The position numbers and the translations under genes are program-made. Below the pieces are notes generated by a model. The model did no database searches. It was given only the letters and a program-made list of their open reading frames with translations, and was not told the origin of the DNA. 10,655 bases of DNA. Source: Alistipes sp. (GTDB lineage: Bacteria > Bacteroidota > Bacteroidia > Bacteroidales > Rikenellaceae). Below, piece by piece: positions 6,652 to 10,655 of the stretch (positions are counted from its first letter, which is position 1; every line of letters begins with the position of its first letter). The DNA lies in contig JAFZDR010000043.1 of NCBI GenBank assembly GCA_017561105.1, positions 1 to 10,655 of the forward strand, given 5' to 3'.

Positions 6652-7600
6652 ACTCTGTCACATACTTTATAAATACCGGATCGGCGTATGCCGCTATAGA
6701 TTTATGTCCGATATTTGCGAAGGTGTGGAATGTCGCAACCGACTTCCAGCGCGGATCGCTATTTACCAACGCCTGGAAATTCAAGAAACGCACATAGCGA
6801 TTTTCGCCCTGCTTCATTGCCGAAGCGGTCTTGTCGAGTGCTTTTTCGTGTACATCGGCATCGCCGCAAGCGTGCAAGCAACGACGCGAACGCAAGTTCT
6901 CCATAATCTGCTCATCGCTCAACTCGCGAGAGTAGCGTGGGCGATTTTTAAGGCCATAGTGCCAAGTGTCGTTCGGATCAGGAATGAGGAATGTCGAAGG
7001 TGCCATAGCCACATATACGAGCTCGAGATGTGGTGCAACTTCGCCCTTTCCTACCGCTACATATCGGCCGACAAACTGACCACCTGCCGAGAAACCGACC
7101 AAGGCAACTCTCTTCAAATTAGGAAAGAGCTTCTTGTCCGAGAGCTTTGCAAAGAGGAGGTCGATGACATCGTACGAGCTAAGCTGGGTGCCGTTTGCAT
7201 CGCCACCACCGCGCCAATCGTCGTCAGGCACACCCGGAATAGTGAGGTCCAAAGGCCACGAGTCGTTCCATATTGCTCGGCCGTCAGGCTCGATATTATA
7301 GGTCTGCATCATCTCGTTACGAGGGAACATCGGCGAGATAACATAGCTATCCTTAATAGCCTCCTGAAGAGCCAAGTATCCCGGAATAATATGAACTCCT
7401 CCGTGCCATCCCTGAATCATGATAATGGCGAGTTCTCCCTTATAACCTTCATTTAAAGGTGTTGGTGCAATGTAATATACTGCCGGATCAACGCCCTCCA
7501 AAGGGTAGATAGAGGCTGTCTGCTCAGGCTTTTGAGCGCAACCAACAAGCATTAACAGTAGGGCAAATATACCCATCTTAAGGTTGAAAATAGCTTTCAT
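6650..7600 (-). CDS. Lipoprotein alpha/beta hydrolase of unknown substrate
   Basis: A 316-residue protein with a lipoprotein signal: hydrophobic 9-19, lipobox LVGC with Cys21. The hydrolase core is visible: the WHGG segment at 65-68 may form part of the oxyanion region, GFSAGG at 169-174 is the nucleophile elbow with S171, and H299 in NIGHKSIAAY is the likely catalytic base. The acid is probably one of the aspartates in GDAD (246-249). An unusual stretch WNDSWPLDLTIPGVPDDDWRGG (111-132) is rich in Trp and Asp and could be a substrate lid or metal site; I do not know its role. It is the last gene of the minus-strand operon, 21 bases after the CBM9-like gene, and its stop codon runs straight into the terminator. 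A peptidase, esterase or deacetylase role are all possible. Confidence 0.8.
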   Translation of the reverse strand: MKAIFNLKMGIFALLLMLVGCAQKPEQTASIYPLEGVDPAVYYIAPTPLNEGYKGELAIIMIQGWHGGVHIIPGYLALQEAIKDSYVISPMFPRNEMMQTYNIEPDGRAIWNDSWPLDLTIPGVPDDDWRGGGDANGTQLSSYDVIDLLFAKLSDKKLFPNLKRVALVGFSAGGQFVGRYVAVGKGEVAPHLELVYVAMAPSTFLIPDPNDTWHYGLKNRPRYSRELSDEQIMENLRSRRCLHACGDADVHEKALDKTASAMKQGENRYVRFLNFQALVNSDPRWKSVATFHTFANIGHKSIAAYADPVFIKYVTE

Positions 7601-7621
7601 AATGTAATGAATTAAGGTTTC

Positions 7622-8248
7622 TTACTCAAGTTCAATCTCCTTGAAGAAAGGAGGGCAGTGGAAGCACGGCTGTGGAAGGTCGATAGGCTGCCACGAGAGG
7701 AAGTGAGGCTTGGAGAGGTTGTCGCCACATTTGTAGAGATTAACCTTCAATTTCAAGCCATCCCAGCTCTCCACCTTGTGCTGGTGCATAATCGAGGTTG
7801 GAAGTCCCAACATCAACGACCACTTATTCTCGCCTACACGCTCCTCGAACGGCTCGGTGCCGAGCGATGTGTGGCGCTCAACCTGCGATAGAACGCTCTC
7901 ATCGGCGTGGATTACATCCTGCCCCTTGGCGCGGTAGCCAATCAACATCTTGCCGATGCATGTGGTCTCCACATTGTAGTACGCCTCGCCATCGAGCGAG
8001 AGGAAGAACTCGCAGCATGAGTCGGTCCAAACCTCGCCATTATCCTCCGCTACGCGGGCTGCAGTGTAGCCCTCTTCGACATCGAAGCGGAGATACAGTT
8101 TGTCGCCCGTGTGGAACATTCTGAACTCAACCTCAGGGGCATATGGATACTCTTCTTTCCAGTTGCAGCAAGCAACTTTCTCGGGTGCAATGCCCTCGAA
8201 AACCTCGTCGAGGGTGCGACCAGCCAAATCTATCTTTGCAACCTTCAT
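7622..8248 (-). CDS. CBM9-like (carbohydrate-binding family 9-like) protein
   Basis: A 208-residue protein resembling the stand-alone CBM9-like family common in Bacteroidetes. Recognisable blocks are LYLRFDVEEGY (51-61), VWTDSCCEFFLS (73-84), NVETTCIGKMLIGYR (92-106) and the C-terminal SWQPIDLPQPCFHCPPFF (185-202). No signal peptide is seen, so it is predicted to be cytoplasmic, unusual for a carbohydrate-binding module. It is fairly rich in cysteine (27, 28, 78, 79, 97, 174, 195, 198). ATG 8248 is chosen because it overlaps the upstream stop as TAATG, the classical translational-coupling arrangement, and places the first beta strand at the N-terminus; an earlier start at 8290 would lie within the kinase gene. 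The pairing with a sugar kinase suggests it binds or acts on an intracellular sugar, but that is inference. Confidence 0.8.
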   Translation of the reverse strand: MKVAKIDLAGRTLDEVFEGIAPEKVACCNWKEEYPYAPEVEFRMFHTGDKLYLRFDVEEGYTAARVAEDNGEVWTDSCCEFFLSLDGEAYYNVETTCIGKMLIGYRAKGQDVIHADESVLSQVERHTSLGTEPFEERVGENKWSLMLGLPTSIMHQHKVESWDGLKLKVNLYKCGDNLSKPHFLSWQPIDLPQPCFHCPPFFKEIELE

Positions 8249-9348
8249 TATGCCAAGTATTTTGCGGTTGTAGTCTTGATTACCTCGCACATCGCCTCAT
8301 ACTGAGCCTCGATGCTCTTGAGGAGGGCATACTGCGCGTGTGTACGCTCCAAGTTGTGGAGTGGCGACTTAATCTTATAATATGTATCACCATTGATGTA
8401 ATCCATCAAGAAACGCAACACCTGCTCGAAGGTGATGTAGCGTGCCGAGAATGCAAGGTGATCCAACTCTGCCTGGGTGAGGGTATTCGCCTGCTGCGAG
8501 AGGTAGCCGTCGGCATAAGCTGCGAACATCGGCAACGAGAGCGATACAGTCGAGAGGTCTGTTGCATCCTCTGTGCCTGTATTTGCGTAGGTGCGGATAG
8601 CATCACCAAAGTCGTTCAATGCAGGTGCCGACATCACGGTGTCCAAATCGATTACGCAGAGTACATTGCCCTGTTTGTCGAAGAGGATATTGTTGATCTT
8701 GGTATCGTTGTGAGTTACGCGCATCGGAATCTCGCCGGCCTCAACCTTTGCCCAGAATGCGAGCATCTCCTCGCGGCGCGACTCAATCCATGAAATCTCC
8801 TCAGCGAGCGATGCTACACGACCCGCTGCATCCTGCGCGATAGCCTCATCCCACTGCACAAAGCGGTGCTTGATGTTGTGGAAGCCCTTAATAACCTCAG
8901 CCAATGGCTCGGTGAAGTCAGCCAGCTGCGACTGGAACTTACCGATACCCATACCGCCCATACGAGCCAAAGCCTCGCTATTAGCCGAGTCGTAGGCTAC
9001 GGTGTCGGCGATAAACTCGCAAACTGCCCAATACTCGCCCTCCTCGTCCACATGGTAGAACTTGCCGTCGTGGGTCTGGTTGATAGTCATCACCTCGCGC
9101 TTTGTGTCGCCACCCTCGGCAGCCACCTTTGCACGGATATGTGCAGTTACGCGGTCGATATTATCCATCATTGCAGGCACATCCGGGAAGATAGCCTTGT
9201 TTTTGCGCTGAAGGATGTAGTTTGGAGCCTCACCCTCGGTGTGAACGATAAATGTATCGTTGATAAAGCCCTGTCCAAGCGGTGTAATCTCGCTAATTGT
9301 GCCCTCGAGTACGAACTCGTTGGCGATTTTAAGAAGTTTCTCAGTCAT
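8248..9348 (-). CDS. Aminoglycoside phosphotransferase-fold sugar kinase, N-acetylhexosamine 1-kinase-like
   Basis: A 366-residue cytoplasmic kinase of the APH/choline kinase superfamily. The nucleotide loop is GQGFINDTF (25-33). The catalytic loop is H213-N-D215 with N220 (THNDTKINNILFD) and the metal site is DLD at 234-236. The overall layout fits NahK of bifidobacteria, which phosphorylates GlcNAc/GalNAc at C1; close Bacteroidetes relatives have often been labelled mucin desulfatase (MdsC), a name not supported by the fold. A homoserine kinase-like role is a weaker alternative. ATG 9348 is chosen because the longer in-frame start, GTG at 9381, would lie upstream of the predicted transcription start. 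First gene of a three-gene operon; its TAA overlaps the ATG of the CBM9-like gene by one base. Confidence 0.82.
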   Translation of the reverse strand: MTEKLLKIANEFVLEGTISEITPLGQGFINDTFIVHTEGEAPNYILQRKNKAIFPDVPAMMDNIDRVTAHIRAKVAAEGGDTKREVMTINQTHDGKFYHVDEEGEYWAVCEFIADTVAYDSANSEALARMGGMGIGKFQSQLADFTEPLAEVIKGFHNIKHRFVQWDEAIAQDAAGRVASLAEEISWIESRREEMLAFWAKVEAGEIPMRVTHNDTKINNILFDKQGNVLCVIDLDTVMSAPALNDFGDAIRTYANTGTEDATDLSTVSLSLPMFAAYADGYLSQQANTLTQAELDHLAFSARYITFEQVLRFLMDYINGDTYYKIKSPLHNLERTHAQYALLKSIEAQYEAMCEVIKTTTAKYLA

Positions 9349-9383
9349 AGTTGTATATTGTTTTATTGTAGTTTCAGTCACTA

Positions 9384-9414
9384 CAAAGTTAGTAAATAAT
9401 TATGGAAAAACAAA
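9384..9414 (-). promoter_or_regulatory. Promoter of the kinase operon, -33 and -7 boxes
   Basis: On the minus strand TTTG (9414-9411) is followed after exactly 19 bases by TAACTTTG (9391-9384), a full match to the Bacteroidetes promoter consensus TTTG-N19-21-TAnnTTTG. Transcription would begin near 9377, leaving a leader of about 30 bases before ATG 9348. The -33 box lies inside the U tract of the preceding terminator. Confidence 0.8.
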
Positions 9415-9442
9415 AAAAATCGGACGAGTTGCCCCGCCCGAT
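9412..9442 (-). terminator. Intrinsic terminator after the GLUG gene and small ORF
   Basis: Read on the minus strand, AUCGGGCGGG (9442-9433), loop GCAA (a GNRA tetraloop) and CUCGUCCGAU (9428-9419) form a 10-base-pair stem with two G-U pairs, followed by eight U (9419-9412). The G-U pairs are A-C mismatches on the other strand, so it is directional. Confidence 0.88.
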
Positions 9443-9453
9443 CTCTATTCTTT

Positions 9454-9488
9454 AGCTAATGGCTAATGGCCAATGGCTAAAAGCTAAT
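9454..9488. repeat. Heptamer-type intergenic repeat, copy 2
   Basis: Five consecutive 7-base units: AGCTAAT, GGCTAAT, GGCCAAT, GGCTAAA, AGCTAAT. Bases 9454-9484 are identical to 4197-4227. It lies between the stop codon of the 38-residue ORF (9490-9488) and the terminator at 9412-9442, so it would be transcribed in the 3' untranslated part of that message. Confidence 0.9.
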
Positions 9489-9604
9489 TAGTACACCAAC
9501 TCGTCGCTTTCACCTCCGAAACCCGGAAGGAGAACGCTATCGCCATAACCCTTTTCGGCTACGACCTCGTAAATCTCAAATTGTGGTTTCAAGTAATTTT
9601 TCAT
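9488..9604 (-). CDS. Small ORF, 38 residues, Bacteroidales-type short peptide
   Basis: ATG at 9604 to TAA at 9490-9488. The peptide begins MKNYLKPQFEIYEVV and ends GFGGESDELVY, with a central EKGYGDSVLLPG. It has no signal peptide or membrane segment, an acidic C-terminus and glycine pairs. The opening MKxYxKPxxEI pattern resembles that of many short uncharacterised Bacteroidales proteins encoded beside surface-protein genes; that is my recollection of a pattern, not a search result. It starts 23 bases after the stop of the GLUG gene and is followed by an intergenic repeat and a terminator, so it should be the last cistron of that message. Function unknown; a secreted or modified peptide, or a small partner of the surface protein, are possibilities. 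Confidence 0.65.
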   Translation of the reverse strand: MKNYLKPQFEIYEVVAEKGYGDSVLLPGFGGESDELVY

Positions 9605-9627
9605 AATCGTAACAGTGTTAAAGGTTA

Positions 9628-10655
9628 TTAAATAGTTGGCTTAGTCTCTAAGTATGTACAGCCATCGTAGTTCTCGACGCCTGTCCAATCGGTTGTACCA
9701 CCAAAGATGTAGTCGAAGTAGTTGTCGGCAGTGATTGGGGTGAGCTTCTCCTTCTTCGTCTCATCCTCAGGGTCAATCTCTATCACCGCAACATTACCGC
9801 CAATCTTACAATCCTTGGCAACGACAGCATCCTTAACGCGTGCTACACCTGTAATCCAACCCACATTGTAATCAGGTGCGCTGATTTTACAGTGTGCAGT
9901 TGCATTGATGATTGGCTCCTCGGTATATCCTGCAATACCACCGACATACGAAGCGTCAGTTACGCCTTCGAATGTGCCAACAATGGTGATGTCGCCAATA
10001 TTTACTGCATTCTCGTAGCCGGTACAAGTAGCACTGCTGGTAATCTTTCCTACGATACCACCCACGCAGAGGTTATTAACGGTTGTTGTGACATATTCAT
10101 TGCCGACAACGATATTGCCGCTATTGAAGATATTCAAAGCGTTGTTGCGATTGTTGTTGTTGCGTGCGTCCAATCCTATAGCACCGCCAACATACAAAGA
10201 GCTCTCTGCAGTTTTGCAATTTCCGCATACTGAGATGTCCATATCGCTTGTACACAACGACTTGTACTCAGCCTCCTGTCCTTCATAGCCAATAAGACCT
10301 CCAACGCCTACATAGCCGGCCAAATCGCCTTCAGAGTAGTTGTTTTGGAATGTGATGGAGCCTGATGTGTGGCAGTTGTCCAAAGAGAAGTAGTTTGCAC
10401 TATTATATCCGACAAGGCCACCGATAGTTGCACGGTTGCCAAATGAACCAACCAATGTAATATCGCCGCTGTAGCTGCAGTTTTTAAATGAATTCATGTA
10501 TGCGCTGGCATTTTTAGCTCGCATATATCCGTATATACCTCCGACATACAACAAGTTGTCAATTTTTCCATTGATAGTAATGTCGCCGCTGACAGCATAG
10601 TCTGTTATCGAAATCTTTGTTGTCGAATTACTCTGGGTATCTCCAAATCCGTGTG
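9628..10655 (-). CDS. GLUG-repeat surface protein, C-terminal 341 residues
   Basis: The frame is open to the right edge, so the N-terminus and any signal peptide lie outside. The visible part is a chain of repeats of about 35-50 residues, each opening with a glycine motif: YVGGIYGY, IGGLVGYN, VGGLIGYE, YVGGAIGL, CVGGIVGK, YVGGIAGY and a degenerate VGWITG. Most are followed by a cysteine- or asparagine-containing strand and S/N-G-(D/S/N)-I, as in SGDITLVG or SGNIVVG. This is the GLUG motif found in bacterial surface and adhesin-like proteins and expected to form a right-handed beta-helix. An Asn-rich run (ARNNNNRNN) interrupts the fourth repeat. The C-terminus ends YIFGGTTDWTGVENYDGCTYLE without a recognisable type IX sorting domain or anchor. 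The in-frame TTG codon at 10554 is internal to the repeat chain and is not a start. Confidence 0.88.
   Translation of the reverse strand, partial: HGFGDTQSNSTTKISITDYAVSGDITINGKIDNLLYVGGIYGYMRAKNASAYMNSFKNCSYSGDITLVGSFGNRATIGGLVGYNSANYFSLDNCHTSGSITFQNNYSEGDLAGYVGVGGLIGYEGQEAEYKSLCTSDMDISVCGNCKTAESSLYVGGAIGLDARNNNNRNNALNIFNSGNIVVGNEYVTTTVNNLCVGGIVGKITSSATCTGYENAVNIGDITIVGTFEGVTDASYVGGIAGYTEEPIINATAHCKISAPDYNVGWITGVARVKDAVVAKDCKIGGNVAVIEIDPEDETKKEKLTPITADNYFDYIFGGTTDWTGVENYDGCTYLETKPTI

Noticed and set aside
6704..7456. 250-codon plus-strand open frame opposite the lipoprotein hydrolase
   Set aside because: It is a shadow of a strongly supported gene on the other strand and shows no recognisable domain or upstream signal.
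8248..9348. Mucin-desulfating sulfatase or aminoglycoside resistance kinase
   Set aside because: No sulfatase CxPxR/CxSxR signature exists; the fold is a phosphotransferase and the layout resembles NahK-like sugar kinases rather than resistance enzymes.

Overview
The window looks like a chromosomal stretch of a gut-type member of the order Bacteroidales, possibly Alistipes or another Rikenellaceae (the order is fairly secure, the genus is a guess). Evidence: several genes are preceded by the Bacteroidetes -7 promoter box TAnnTTTG; Shine-Dalgarno sequences are weak or absent; there are lipoproteins with short signal peptides, a GLUG-repeat surface protein, a sialidase-like BNR protein and an N-acetylhexosamine-kinase-like enzyme. 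No rRNA, tRNA, CRISPR array, transposase or prophage gene is visible.

Layout. Positions 1-1659 (minus): mannose-1-phosphate guanylyltransferase (manC type), followed 49 bases later by a BNR/Asp-box lipoprotein that runs off the left edge; a perfect 7-base tandem repeat lies between them. Positions 1815-2873 (minus): a secreted serine hydrolase of the beta-lactamase/penicillin-binding fold. It is divergent from a plus-strand run: a class I aminotransferase (2984-4183), the replication-recombination ATPase RarA (4244-5518) and a secreted alpha/beta hydrolase (5523-6461). That run ends in a 188-base intergenic region with a long imperfect palindrome and a strong bidirectional terminator. Positions 6650-9348 (minus): a compact operon of a NahK-like sugar kinase, a cytoplasmic CBM9-like protein whose start codon overlaps the kinase stop, and a lipoprotein alpha/beta hydrolase. 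Positions 9412-10655 (minus): the 3' part of a GLUG-repeat protein, a 38-residue small ORF 23 bases after it, and a terminator whose U tract overlaps the -33 box of the kinase promoter.

How the genes fit together. GDP-mannose supply, a sialidase-like lipoprotein, two exported esterase-like hydrolases, a hexosamine-type kinase with a CBM9-like partner and a surface repeat protein all suit a host- or diet-glycan lifestyle, but there is no SusC/SusD pair and hence no classical polysaccharide utilisation locus here. RarA and the aminotransferase are housekeeping genes.

The least explained parts are non-coding or very small. They are two families of intergenic heptanucleotide arrays (one present as two copies about 5.3 kb apart sharing an exact 31-base core), an 85-base palindrome at 6479-6563, and the short peptide gene at 9488-9604.
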